A DNA stretch of 64,000 nucleotides from Myxococcaceae bacterium. GTDB lineage: Bacteria > Myxococcota > Myxococcia > Myxococcales > Myxococcaceae. The notes beneath the pieces are model-generated. The model did not search any database and had not been told where the DNA came from. It was given only the letters and a program-made list of their open reading frames with translations. The stretch's first letter is position 1. Each line of letters starts with the position of its first letter. The position numbers and the translations under genes are program-made. Below are positions 9,549 to 17,858 of this stretch, piece by piece. The DNA lies in contig JAEUJQ010000044.1 in NCBI GenBank assembly GCA_016793095.1, positions 1-64,000 on the forward strand, in the 5' to 3' direction.

Positions 9549-10996
9549 GGGGTGTTCCGGCGGCGGCGAAGCAGCGGGAGCATCAGCACGAGTGCGCCCA
9601 GCAGTCCACCGGGAGCCGCGCTGCAGCCCTTCGCCACCACGCCCAGCTCACTCGACACCCCGGGGACGCGCCGGGGCATGAAGTCCACGTTGAAGGGCCG
9701 GCAGTAGCGCCCACCCATCGATCCGCCCTCGCACACCGAGCGGTCGTCGCAGTCCGCCGCGCTCGTGCAGGGCAGCACGCAGCGGGTGACGCCGTTCAGC
9801 GGCCCGTTGCAGGTGCTGGTGACGCAGAAGTCGAGCAGCGCCGAGCACGACTCGAGCAGAACGCGCTCGGGTCGGCGGGGAATGCGGCAGGCGCCGGCCT
9901 CGCACTGCATCGTGGCTGGACAGTCGCTGGTCTGCGCGCACGTCCGGCTGCAGTACGTGTCGCGGTTCTGGACATCGTTCACGCACTGTCTGCCGCGACA
10001 CTGGGTGGCCGCGCTGCAGAGCCCGCCTTCGGCGACACAGTCGGTGTCAGCGCGGGGACACTCGGCCTGCGCACAGACGCCATCAGCAGCGCAGTTCGCG
10101 GGACAGTCGCGGTCGCGCGCGAAGTCCTGGCACTCCGCCGAGCACTGGCCGTCGTTCGAGGCACAGGCGCAGTCCTGATCGATCACCGCGCAGCCCGGCT
10201 TGCAGAGGCCGTCGTAGTCGCAGGTGGGCGTCTCCCAGGCGGCCTTGGTCATGCGGATCCAGTCCACGACGGTGTCCACGCGCATGTCCACGCCGAAATT
10301 GGTGCAGCCCTGATCGCCATAGCTGACGACGCCGATCAGCTTCTCTCCCGTCGTTCCCGGCAGCACCATGAACCCGGGGCCACCCGAGTCGCCCTGACAG
10401 GTCTGCTTGCCCTGCGCGCCCGACTCGAAGCTCGCTGCCATCACCCGGCGCAGGGGAGTCGTCACCTCACGCTTGGTCCCTCCGCCGGACTGGGTCGCGC
10501 CATCGGTCACCCCGAAGCCGGTGTGCCGCACGGGCGTCCCGAGCATCGCGTCGGTGAGCGGCCGCTCGTTGATCTCCAGCAGCGGGACATCGGTGACCGC
10601 CCGCTCCAGCTGCAGCAGACCGAAGTCGTTGCGCTGGCCCGAGTATTGGGGGTGCGCGAACTGGCCCACCACCCGCATCGTCGAGGTGGGGTTCGAGGCG
10701 ACGGTGCCGAAGGCGACGGAGTAGGGCGCGTTGCGGCCCTGCGCGTAGATGCAGTGCGCCGCCGTCAGCACCGTCCTGGGGCCGATGAGCGAGCCGGTGC
10801 AGTAGCTCGAGAAGCGACCGCCGAAGCCCACCACGAGCGCGACCACGGCGGGATCTCCCATCGCGACCGTACCGCCGATGATCTCCTGCTGCGTCGCGGC
10901 CGTCGTCATCTTCTCTTGCGACGAGAGCTCGACCTGGCCGCAGGCGCTCCCGAGGACGGCGCCGGCCAACACCGTGGAGAAGACGTATGACTTCAT
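9545..10996 (-). CDS. Trypsin-like serine protease lipoprotein, paralog of the next gene
   Basis: The 483-residue precursor has the same architecture as its partner. The signal peptide has lipobox Cys19 (LGSAC). The S1 domain has IIGG at 39-42, His81, Asp124 and Ser204, and a Cys-rich stalk follows. The end is GCSAAPGG, a hydrophobic helix and RRRR. The ATG at 10996 follows ACGGGAG; upstream in-frame codons are not needed. The stop overlaps the partner's start by 4 nt, so the two proteases are probably made in similar amounts. They look like a tandem duplication that has diverged in the protease surface loops. Likely role: secreted or surface proteolysis, for example in predation; substrate unknown. 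Confidence 0.9.
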   Translation of the reverse strand: MKSYVFSTVLAGAVLGSACGQVELSSQEKMTTAATQQEIIGGTVAMGDPAVVALVVGFGGRFSSYCTGSLIGPRTVLTAAHCIYAQGRNAPYSVAFGTVASNPTSTMRVVGQFAHPQYSGQRNDFGLLQLERAVTDVPLLEINERPLTDAMLGTPVRHTGFGVTDGATQSGGGTKREVTTPLRRVMAASFESGAQGKQTCQGDSGGPGFMVLPGTTGEKLIGVVSYGDQGCTNFGVDMRVDTVVDWIRMTKAAWETPTCDYDGLCKPGCAVIDQDCACASNDGQCSAECQDFARDRDCPANCAADGVCAQAECPRADTDCVAEGGLCSAATQCRGRQCVNDVQNRDTYCSRTCAQTSDCPATMQCEAGACRIPRRPERVLLESCSALLDFCVTSTCNGPLNGVTRCVLPCTSAADCDDRSVCEGGSMGGRYCRPFNVDFMPRRVPGVSSELGVVAKGCSAAPGGLLGALVLMLPLLRRRRNTP

Positions 10997-11017
10997 GTGG
11001 CTCCCGTTGCTGCATCG

Positions 11018-11042
11018 CGTTGTCGGAAGGGACCCGACAACG
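11018..11042. promoter_or_regulatory. Perfect 9-bp inverted repeat upstream of the protease operon
   Basis: CGTTGTCGG (11018-11026) and CCGACAACG (11034-11042) form a perfect inverted repeat with a 7-nt spacer, 22 nt before the protease start. It could be an operator for a dimeric regulator or a hairpin in the mRNA leader. The rest of the 226-bp divergent region (10997-11222) holds no gene; I could not fix a promoter with good spacing. Confidence 0.4.
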
Positions 11043-11222
11043 ACTGTGACGGTGCGCGCCGTGAGCAAGGTGTGTGCCCCGGTCTTTTCGTTCGTCGATC
11101 CATTGGGTTACGCAGGCGCCTGGAAGCGCAGCCGGACAGCGACGCCTTGATCTGCCTCGGATTGGGACAGTTCATACTCCACTGATCTGTCAGGCTTCTT
11201 GTGTTGTAGCCTCCCGGCCCTC

Positions 11223-12494
11223 GTGACGACGCTTCTCAAAGGGGCCACGCTCGTCGAGATCGAGCCGCCATCGGTGGAGCAGGCTGATCTCCGAATCGAC
11301 AAGGGCCGGATCGTGGCACGCGCGACGGCGCTCGAGCCGCTGCCGAACGAGGAGATCACGGATCTCTCCGGGCGGGTGGTGATGCCCGGGCTCGTGAGCG
11401 CCCACCACCACCTGCACGCAGGGCTGCTCCGGGGGCTCGCGAGGGAGGCGACGGGGTTTCAGGCCGAGCAGGCGCTGCTGGAGCGGCTCGAGAACGCGCT
11501 CAGTCACGACGACATTCAAGCCGCGGCGGCGGTGGGGGGCCTCGAGGGGCTCTGCTCGGGCACGACGACGGTCTTCGCGCTGCACGCCTCGCCGCGGGTG
11601 GTGCCGGGCTCGCTCGCGCGGGTTGCGCACGGGCTGAATGACACGGGCATTCGGGCGGTGGTGGCGTACGAGGTGTCGGATCGGGCCGGCGTGGTGAGCC
11701 GCGAAGAGGCGCTCGACGAGCTCGCGGGGTTCATCAGCCGGGCCCGCGGGCGCTTCCGTGGCGCGATTGGCCTCTCGCACCTCGCGCAGACGCCCAACGA
11801 GGCGCTGGCCGCGGTGAAGGCGATCTCGGGCGCGACCAGGGCCCTCACGCTGGTGAACGTCGCCGAAGATCCAGCCGAGGAGCAACGCAGCCTCGAGGCG
11901 TTTGGCGCGCCGCCGCTCGATCGGCTGTTCGAGAAGGAGCTCATCAGCGAGGCGACGGCGATCTCACAGGCCGTGCACCTCTCCTGGCCACAGTTGTCCG
12001 ACCTGATGGCGCGCGGCGCGTGGCTCGTGCACTCCTCACGCAGCAACATGAACACGCAGACCGGCCTGGCGACGCCCGCGAAGTTCGGCGTTCGGGCCTG
12101 CCTGGGGACGGACGTGATGAGCCTCGACACGCTTGCCGAGGCCCAGGTCGCGTCGCTCCGCAGCCGCGACGCCAGCCAGCCCATCGACATCTTGCGCTTC
12201 GTGGCGAACGGCCACCGGCTCGCGTCGCAGGCCTTCGGCGTCACCATCGGTCCACTGCGGGAGGACGCGGTGGCGGACCTCGTCGTCCTCGACTACCAGC
12301 CGCCGACGCCCCTCTCCTCCGAGTCGCTGCCTTCCCACCTCCTTCACGGCATGGCCTCGCAGCATGTCGAGTCGGTGATGGTGGACGGCATGTGGCGCCT
12401 GTGGAAGCGCAAGCCCCTCTCCGTTGACGTGGCCGAGCTGGCCCGCCACAGCCGCGAGGCCGCCTCCGCCGTCTGGTCGCGCCTCGGTACGTGA
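11223..12494 (+). CDS. SsnA-like amidohydrolase (metal-dependent deaminase superfamily)
   Basis: The product has about 423 residues and the composite beta-sandwich plus TIM-barrel layout of amidohydrolases. The first metal site is in PGLVSAHHHLHAG, followed by a His in ALHASP, a His in AVHLSW, and Asp in GTDVMSLD. The motif LVHSSRSNMNTQTG with the GTD downstream most resembles SsnA, a family seen beside selenium-dependent molybdenum hydroxylase genes in enterics and clostridia; the substrate is unknown. Chlorohydrolase/guanine-deaminase-like members are an alternative. The GTG at 11223 is my choice; a TTG at 11199 is also open and neither has a good ribosome site. The selenocysteine peroxiredoxin follows after 40 bp on the same strand. 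Confidence 0.75.
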   Translation: MTTLLKGATLVEIEPPSVEQADLRIDKGRIVARATALEPLPNEEITDLSGRVVMPGLVSAHHHLHAGLLRGLAREATGFQAEQALLERLENALSHDDIQAAAAVGGLEGLCSGTTTVFALHASPRVVPGSLARVAHGLNDTGIRAVVAYEVSDRAGVVSREEALDELAGFISRARGRFRGAIGLSHLAQTPNEALAAVKAISGATRALTLVNVAEDPAEEQRSLEAFGAPPLDRLFEKELISEATAISQAVHLSWPQLSDLMARGAWLVHSSRSNMNTQTGLATPAKFGVRACLGTDVMSLDTLAEAQVASLRSRDASQPIDILRFVANGHRLASQAFGVTIGPLREDAVADLVVLDYQPPTPLSSESLPSHLLHGMASQHVESVMVDGMWRLWKRKPLSVDVAELARHSREAASAVWSRLGT

Positions 12495-12534
12495 AGCTGG
12501 CGGCGCGGGGGCGCCCGCGTTAACTCCCGCCACG

Positions 12535-13071
12535 ATGGTTGCTCTTCCTCTGCTGGTGCTCATGGCCACGCCCTCGATTGGAGACCTCGTCGCCGACTTC
12601 ACGGTGAAGGACGTGGACGGGAACGAGCTGACGCTGTCGAAGCTGGTGGACCGTGGGCCAGTCGTGGTCGCCTTCTACCCGAAGGCCTTCACCGGCGGTT
12701 GAACGCGCGAGCTCTCCGCGTACCGGGACCGGTATGCCGACATCACGAAGAGCCAGGGAACGGTGCTCGCCGTGTCGGGTGACGACGCAGTGACCGCGAA
12801 GAAGTTCCGCGAGAGCCTGAAGGCGCCGTACCCGTTCGTGAGCGACGAGCGCGGCGTGCTGATGAAGCAGTTCGACGTGAAGTACCCGCTGGTCACGGTG
12901 GCGAGGCGGGTCACGTTCGTGATCGGGCAGGGCAGGAAGGTGCTCGCGGTGCAGGAAGGCGCCGACGCCCTCGATCCTTCCGGTGCGGTGACCGCTTGCA
13001 GCCTCGAGAAACCGAAGGCACTTCAGCTCCTGCTCGGGACAGACGGCGGTTCGCCCTCGTCCGGCCCTTGA
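12535..13071 (+). CDS. Selenocysteine-containing peroxiredoxin (UGA recoded at codon 56)
   Basis: Read through the in-frame TGA at 12700-12702, the gene encodes a 178-residue thioredoxin-fold peroxiredoxin of the AhpC/TSA-BCP type. The universal active-site pattern P-x3-T-x2-C appears as Pro49-Thr53-Sec56 (FYPKAFTGG then U-TREL), and Arg124/Arg125 (TVARRVTFVIG) supplies the conserved Arg. Every residue around the TGA fits the family, and the frame stays open and homologous after it to the TGA stop at 13071. Sec would be the peroxidatic residue; Cys155 is the only Cys, so the resolving partner may be external thiol. The start is ATG at 12535, giving a short hydrophobic leader; an in-frame ATG at 12562 would give a cytosolic form. 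A standard caller would report two fragments. Confidence 0.88.
12718..12737 (+). promoter_or_regulatory. Bacterial SECIS-like stem-loop for the recoded UGA
   Basis: GCGTACC (12718-12724) pairs with GGTATGC (12731-12737), six Watson-Crick pairs and one G-U. The loop is GGGACC (12725-12730), or GGAC if one more C-G... pair closes. The loop begins 22-23 nt after the TGA and starts with G. Bacterial SECIS elements are short stems inside the coding region with a small G-containing apical loop about 16-37 nt after the UGA, recognised by SelB, so position and loop fit. Folding energy was not computed. Confidence 0.72.
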
Positions 13072-13183
13072 ATCGTTCTGCGACTCGAGCCGTCAGTCGC
13101 GATGCTTGACGGCCGCGCGGGTGTGGGTTTGGGTGCGCGCCCGATTCCAACCCGGGCCGGTCCGGGTCACCTCAGGAGAATCC

Positions 13184-14278
13184 ATGAACCTCAAGGCGCT
13201 CTCTCTCGGGATCGCGATCGGCTTCGCGCTCGCCGTCGTGCCCTCATGCGGAACCCCGGCTGGAAACTGTGGCCCCAACAACTGCACGGGCTGCTGTAAC
13301 GCCGGCGCCTGCGTCACACCTGACAAGCTGACGGACGCGGCGTGCGGGAGCTCAGGCAACGCGTGCTCGAACTGCACGGCCATGAGCCAGGTCTGCAACA
13401 TGGGCACGAAGTCGTGCTTCGGGGGCAGCACCGGTGGTGGGAGCGCAGCAGGTGGCTCGGCTGGCGGGGGCAGCACGGCCGGCGGCAGCACCGCTGGCGG
13501 GAGCACGGGTGGTGGCAGCACGGGTGGCGGGAGCACCGCAGGAGGCAGCGCAGGCGGTTCGGTTGTTCGCCAGCCCTGCGACCTCATCACCAACCCCACC
13601 TGTCCGACCGGCGCAGAGTGTGTGCTGAACGACATCAACGGCTCCGCGGGCACCTGCATCCCGGGCGCGTGCAGCCTGCTCGCGCAGGACTGCGCCGGCA
13701 ACACGAAGTGCATGATCATTCCCGTCGGTGACGGTGGCGTCGAGCGCGTGTGCACGCCGTTCACGCTTGGAGACGCAGGGACCGCCGACAACGGCCAGTG
13801 TCAGCTCTCCGTGCCCGACTCGTGTCAGCGCGGAGCCCAGTGTGTTGGCTTCCAGGGCGGCGGCACGCCCACCTGCCGTCGGTTCTGCGGTCCCCTCAAC
13901 ATGTGCTCGCCGGGCTCTGACTGCGACTTCGGCGTCAGGTTCGCCGCCGTGCAGAACGGCACGAGTGAGCTCCACCTCGTCTGCTCGCCCGCTACGCCCT
14001 GCAACCCGTTCGATCAGACCCCCTGCGCCGCGACGGACGCCTGCCAGCTTGGCACGAGCGGCACCCCCGTCTGCCGTCCGGCCGGCATGGTGATGAACGG
14101 TGGAACGTGCACGAACATGGCGTTCTGCGCTCGCGGCCTCCAGTGCGTCGCGGCGGCGGCCGGTGGTATGTCCGGCGTGTGCCGCGCGTTCTGCAACGTG
14201 GACGGTGGCATGCCGTCGTGCGCGGCGGGGATGTGCCAGAACAACATGGGAACGGGTCTGGGCACCTGCTCGATGTGA
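13184..14278 (+). CDS. Cys-rich lipoprotein with Gly/Ser/Thr-rich stalk
   Basis: The 364-residue secreted lipoprotein has lipobox Cys22 (VVPSC). It contains a short Cys-rich module (about 25-80, with CTGCC and a CSNC pattern), then a Gly/Ser/Thr linker of about 40 residues made of GGS(T/A) repeats. A larger Cys-rich domain with paired C-x(n)-C motifs runs to the end (SM*). I know no enzyme function; the layout is that of a myxobacterial surface protein on a flexible stalk. The ATG at 13184 follows AGGAGA by 4 nt. A terminator-like hairpin lies just behind the stop, so it is probably monocistronic. Confidence 0.8.
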   Translation: MNLKALSLGIAIGFALAVVPSCGTPAGNCGPNNCTGCCNAGACVTPDKLTDAACGSSGNACSNCTAMSQVCNMGTKSCFGGSTGGGSAAGGSAGGGSTAGGSTAGGSTGGGSTGGGSTAGGSAGGSVVRQPCDLITNPTCPTGAECVLNDINGSAGTCIPGACSLLAQDCAGNTKCMIIPVGDGGVERVCTPFTLGDAGTADNGQCQLSVPDSCQRGAQCVGFQGGGTPTCRRFCGPLNMCSPGSDCDFGVRFAAVQNGTSELHLVCSPATPCNPFDQTPCAATDACQLGTSGTPVCRPAGMVMNGGTCTNMAFCARGLQCVAAAAGGMSGVCRAFCNVDGGMPSCAAGMCQNNMGTGLGTCSM

Positions 14279-14300
14279 CGCCTTCCTGAGCTGAACTTGC

Positions 14301-14342
14301 CCGGGCTCCTGCTCATCTCGAGTGGGAGCCCGGTTGCTTTCG
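14301..14342 (+). terminator. Rho-independent terminator after the Cys-rich lipoprotein
   Basis: CCGGGCTCC (14301-14309) pairs perfectly with GGAGCCCGG (14325-14333), and the 3' side is followed by TTGCTTTC. A 9-bp GC-rich stem, 15-nt loop and partly T-rich tail fit an intrinsic terminator for the gene ending at 14278. The next gene starts at 14350. Confidence 0.7.
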
Positions 14343-14349
14343 AGAGACC

Positions 14350-15324
14350 ATGCGCCAGCCCTTCCACGCTGCAGTGCTCGTGACTCGACGGCCCGACGAC
14401 GCGACCGAGCTGGACCAGGTCGAGACGGCAGCAGCAGACCTGGGGCTCGAGGTGCCGGCCGCGCACCCGCAACCGTCGATTGAGGTGCCTGATCCGAAGA
14501 CCCTCGCCTCCCTCGAGCGGGTGTTGCGGGCCCGGCACCATCGCTTCGAGGTGGTGCGGTGGAAGGGTGAGGCCGAGCTGATCTTCGCGTGGAAGGTGCT
14601 GGGGACCGCGCTGATGAAGATCCTGGACGGGCACGGCCCGATCACCCTCTCGGCCGCGCAGCGGGCGCGAGTCAAGGCGCTCTTCTTGCGCACCCGCGCC
14701 AGCGCGGACGCCCGCTACCTGCTCGCCTGCGACTGGTCGCCGCGGCTCGCGAGGACCCTCGCCTTGCCCTCGCTTGCCGTCGGCGCTGACGACGACGACG
14801 ATCACGACCTCGACTGTATGTCGTGTCTGAAGCTGGGCGTTGCGCTGGCTCAACCTGCGGCGCAGCGCCAGGCGGCCCTGCTTCGAGGTTGGGCGAAGGA
14901 GTCGCCTGACGTGTACACGCTTCGGCGGGCGCTCGTCGGGATCTCGCCACAGGCCGCGGTCGAGGTCCTGACGCGTTCGCTCGCCAGCCCGCGTCTCAGC
15001 GATCCTCGCGTGCTCGCCAATGCCCAGTTCCTCTGGGCGCAGTGGGGCGGCGGGCTGCGGGGCGCTGATCGAAAGCGGTTGGGCGAGGCCCTGGGTCGGA
15101 GCTTCGTTCAGCACCTCCCGCCGCGCGGCACCCGTGCCTTCGTGCGGAAATGGCGCGATTGTCTCTGGTCCCTCGACGGCACCCAGGAACGCTTGTTGGA
15201 CGGAAGCGACGAAGGCGAATCAGCCCTGGGGCCGGAGAGCCGGCTCCTCATGCGCCACGTCAGCAGCGCGCTCCGCGAACTGGGGCACGACGTCGAGGCC
15301 GACCTCGCCTCGGAGTTGCCCTGA
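14350..15324 (+). CDS. Unknown cytosolic protein, 324 residues
   Basis: I do not recognise this protein. It has no signal peptide or membrane helix. Residues 1-75 look like an alpha/beta domain with charged surface. Residues 85-140 are helical. An acidic run of five Asp followed by CMSC at about 150-160 separates it from a helical, repeat-like second half (Leu/Ala/Arg-rich). Codon use matches the neighbours, so the ORF is probably real. The start is the ATG at 14350, immediately after a terminator; no clear ribosome site is seen. It converges on the desaturase with 6 bp between the stops. Confidence 0.6.
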   Translation: MRQPFHAAVLVTRRPDDATELDQVETAAADLGLEVPAAHPQPSIEVPDPKTLASLERVLRARHHRFEVVRWKGEAELIFAWKVLGTALMKILDGHGPITLSAAQRARVKALFLRTRASADARYLLACDWSPRLARTLALPSLAVGADDDDDHDLDCMSCLKLGVALAQPAAQRQAALLRGWAKESPDVYTLRRALVGISPQAAVEVLTRSLASPRLSDPRVLANAQFLWAQWGGGLRGADRKRLGEALGRSFVQHLPPRGTRAFVRKWRDCLWSLDGTQERLLDGSDEGESALGPESRLLMRHVSSALRELGHDVEADLASELP

Positions 15325-15330
15325 GACGGG

Positions 15331-16311
15331 TCACGCCTGCCCAGGCTGTGGCGCAGCCCCGAGCGTGATCACGGGCGTCGCCTCGGGGGTGGGGGCGGTC
15401 TTCGGCGGTGGCGGCGTGCGCCAGGCGTTGAACTTCGTCTCGGCCGAGAGCTGGGCGCGCTGAGCGTCCGTGTACTTGAGGTAGCAGTACTTCGTCTGCT
15501 CGCTCGGCAGGCGCAGATCGCTCACCACCCCGAGCCACGCCAGCGCCTTGAGGATGTAGAAGGTCGCGTCGATCTCCCACCAGAACCAGCCCTGGTTGGC
15601 GGTGTTCTGGTGGAAGTGGTGGTTGTTGTGCCAGCCCTCACCCATCGTGAGGAGCGCGAAGAAGAAGTTGTTCCGGCTGGTGTCCGTCGTCACGTAGCGA
15701 CGGGAGCCGAAGATGTGCGTGAGCGAGTTGATGGTGAAGGTGCCGTGCCACAGCGCGACGGTCGAGACGACGCCCGCCCAGAACGCCCACGGGAGTCCGC
15801 CGATCGCATACGTCACCGCGAGGGCCACCATCGGCGGCACCATGAAGTGCTCGTTCAGCCAGACGAGCTCGGGGTACTTCGCGAAGTCCTTGATGGCCGA
15901 GTAGTTCGTCGGCTCGTACTTCTTCACCAGGATCCACCCGATGTGGCTCCAGAAGAAGCCCTTGCGGGCAGGCGAGTGAATGTCCTCCTCCTGGTCGCTG
16001 TAGCGGTGGTGGTGCCGGTGGTTCGCCGCCCACCAGAGCGCCCCCTTCTGCGCGCTCGTCTGCGCGAGGAACGCGAGGATGAACTGGAACACCCGGTTCG
16101 TCTTGAAGGCGCGGTGCGCGAAGTAGCGGTGGTACCCAGCGGTGATCGCGAACATGCGCACGAAGTAGGCGCCGACCGCGACGGCCACGTACTCCCACTT
16201 GAAGGGGATGAGGAAGGCCAACGGCAGCATCGCGTGCCAGGCGATGAAGGGAATGCAGGCGACGAGGTTGATCTCGTGGGGTTGGTTGGAGGGCGTGTTC
16301 GCGGTCGTCAT
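15331..16311 (-). CDS. Acyl-CoA/fatty-acid delta-9-type desaturase
   Basis: The 326-residue integral membrane di-iron desaturase has hydrophobic helix pairs around three histidine boxes: HRYFAH (61-66), HRHHH (98-102) and HNNHH (near 235). It would introduce a cis double bond into acyl chains, as stearoyl-CoA desaturases do, to tune membrane fluidity. The Pro/Thr-rich C-terminal tail is unusual but not part of the fold. I chose the ATG at 16311; a GTG at 16329 is in frame and adds six residues. It lies 68 bp downstream of the M50 protease gene on the same strand and may be co-transcribed with it. Confidence 0.93.
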   Translation of the reverse strand: MTTANTPSNQPHEINLVACIPFIAWHAMLPLAFLIPFKWEYVAVAVGAYFVRMFAITAGYHRYFAHRAFKTNRVFQFILAFLAQTSAQKGALWWAANHRHHHRYSDQEEDIHSPARKGFFWSHIGWILVKKYEPTNYSAIKDFAKYPELVWLNEHFMVPPMVALAVTYAIGGLPWAFWAGVVSTVALWHGTFTINSLTHIFGSRRYVTTDTSRNNFFFALLTMGEGWHNNHHFHQNTANQGWFWWEIDATFYILKALAWLGVVSDLRLPSEQTKYCYLKYTDAQRAQLSAETKFNAWRTPPPPKTAPTPEATPVITLGAAPQPGQA

Positions 16312-16379
16312 GTCCACCCCGATCAACACGAGGTGCCGTCATCCGATCGTCAGCCCGGCGTCGAAAACCGTGAGCCGTG

Positions 16380-17801
16380 TCATCCGTTCGTCATCGAGAG
16401 CTTCGCGAGCCAGGCCTCGAAAGAAGGGTGCCCGTGCAGGGTCGCGAGATCGGGATCGGTGCGGGCGGCGTCGGCATCGGCATAGCCGTGCAGGCGCGCG
16501 AGCTCGAGGTACTGGAGGGCGGCCTCGACGTCACGCGCCCGCGCCCGGTTGCACGCCGCGGTGTACGCGCTCGAGGGCCTCGGCTCGGCGGCGAAGGCGC
16601 CCTCGGCCATCTCGGCGGCGCGGGTCCACTGCTCACGCAGGTAGAAGACCCGCTCGGCCGCGAGGAAGGCGTGCGCGAGCGAGACCCCGGGCAGCGCGCG
16701 AACCTCGTCTCCCCGACCCAGGCGAAGCAGCGTGCCTGCGAACTCGGCGCGCACCAGCGGCTGCGAGCTCACCCGCGCGGCTTCAGCCCACAAGGGCAAG
16801 GCAGTCTCGTCGTCGCCGGCGAGGGAGTGCGCGGCCGCGAGCGCTTCGGGCGGAATCGGAAGCCCCTCGACCTGGCGGAAGTGCCTCAGCGCCTCCTGCG
16901 CGTCCGCCGACTTCACGGCCGCCAGCCCGAGGACCAGGTGGGCGCGGGCGCTCGCTACCGGCGGTGCGTCGATGGCCTGAAGTACGCGCTGGGCGAGCTC
17001 CTTCGCGTCCGTCAGCCTGCCCTCGGTGAGCGCCGCCGCGGCCCGATCGAGCTCCAGCAGCAGCGGGTGGCCCGCCTCGGGGATCGCGCCCTGGCGCCAG
17101 GCCTGGATCACCGTCATCGAGCGGAAGCCCCACAACCCGAAGAGCAGGCCGAGAATGGGCGCCTTGAGCAGGAATGATCCGCCCAGGCCGATCGCCGCGA
17201 AGGTGAGCGTCATGAGCTGCGCGTAGAGGAAGCCCTTGCGCCCGAAGATCCGCATCAGGATGACCCGGGCGATGTGGCCGCCGTCCAGCGGCTCCACGGG
17301 GAGCAGGTTCACCAACGCCCAGAAGAGGTTGGCGAGGAAGGCCCCCTTCAGCGCGTAGAGCACGAGCCGTGGCATTCCCCCCAGCGACTCCAGCCCCCAC
17401 CCGAGCGCTCCCGCGAGGATGCCGAGGGTGAGCCCGGCGGCGGGCCCGGCGAGCGTGAAGAGCACCTCCCGGTGCCACGCGATCTCCCCCGGCGCGTTCG
17501 GCATGGTGCGCCCGCCGAGCCCCAGCAGCTGGACGGTCGGTCGCCAGCCCCACGCGCGCCCCGCCACCGCGTGTCCCAGCTCGTGCACCAGCACCGAGAG
17601 CGAGATGATCACGCCCCACACGAGCATGACGAGGACGAGCGTCGCCCCACGCTCGGGATGCTGTGGCGCGGCGAGGACCGTGCCCGGCCACTCGGCGACG
17701 TTGCGCTCGCTGTTGGCGAAGCTCCACGCGAGCAGGGTCGCGATCAGCAGGTGGCTGAAGTGGACCTGAACGGGGATGCCGGCGAGCCGGAACCTGAACA
17801 C
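16380..17801 (-). CDS. M50 (site-2 protease-like) membrane metalloprotease with TPR-like tail
   Basis: The 473-residue protein has an N-terminal multi-helix M50 domain with the zinc motif HELGH at 73-77 and the third-ligand motif NLLPVEPLDGG at 164-174 (normally N-x-x-P-x-x-x-x-D-G). A soluble helical half (about 240-470) follows, with alternating Ala/Leu/Glu helices that look like tetratricopeptide repeats. M50 enzymes cut within the membrane, often to release regulators; the substrate here is unknown. The start is a GTG at 17801 without a clear ribosome site; the MFRFRLAGIPVQVHFS opening is typical of the family. Confidence 0.88.
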   Translation of the reverse strand: MFRFRLAGIPVQVHFSHLLIATLLAWSFANSERNVAEWPGTVLAAPQHPERGATLVLVMLVWGVIISLSVLVHELGHAVAGRAWGWRPTVQLLGLGGRTMPNAPGEIAWHREVLFTLAGPAAGLTLGILAGALGWGLESLGGMPRLVLYALKGAFLANLFWALVNLLPVEPLDGGHIARVILMRIFGRKGFLYAQLMTLTFAAIGLGGSFLLKAPILGLLFGLWGFRSMTVIQAWRQGAIPEAGHPLLLELDRAAAALTEGRLTDAKELAQRVLQAIDAPPVASARAHLVLGLAAVKSADAQEALRHFRQVEGLPIPPEALAAAHSLAGDDETALPLWAEAARVSSQPLVRAEFAGTLLRLGRGDEVRALPGVSLAHAFLAAERVFYLREQWTRAAEMAEGAFAAEPRPSSAYTAACNRARARDVEAALQYLELARLHGYADADAARTDPDLATLHGHPSFEAWLAKLSMTNG

Positions 17802-17858
17802 GAGGCAGTCGTAGCACCCCGGGCCCCGGGTGATCGCGTCGTGTACGTCGCCCTCACC

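Noticed and set aside
11147-11178. Promoter TTGATC ... CATACT before the amidohydrolase
   Set aside because: Spacing is 20 nt, longer than the normal 16-18.
12535-13071. Pseudogene or sequencing error at the TGA
   Set aside because: The TGA is at the single position where Sec could replace catalytic Cys, the frame and fold continue intact after it, and a SECIS-like stem follows. Chance decay is unlikely, though the genome should be checked for Sec machinery.
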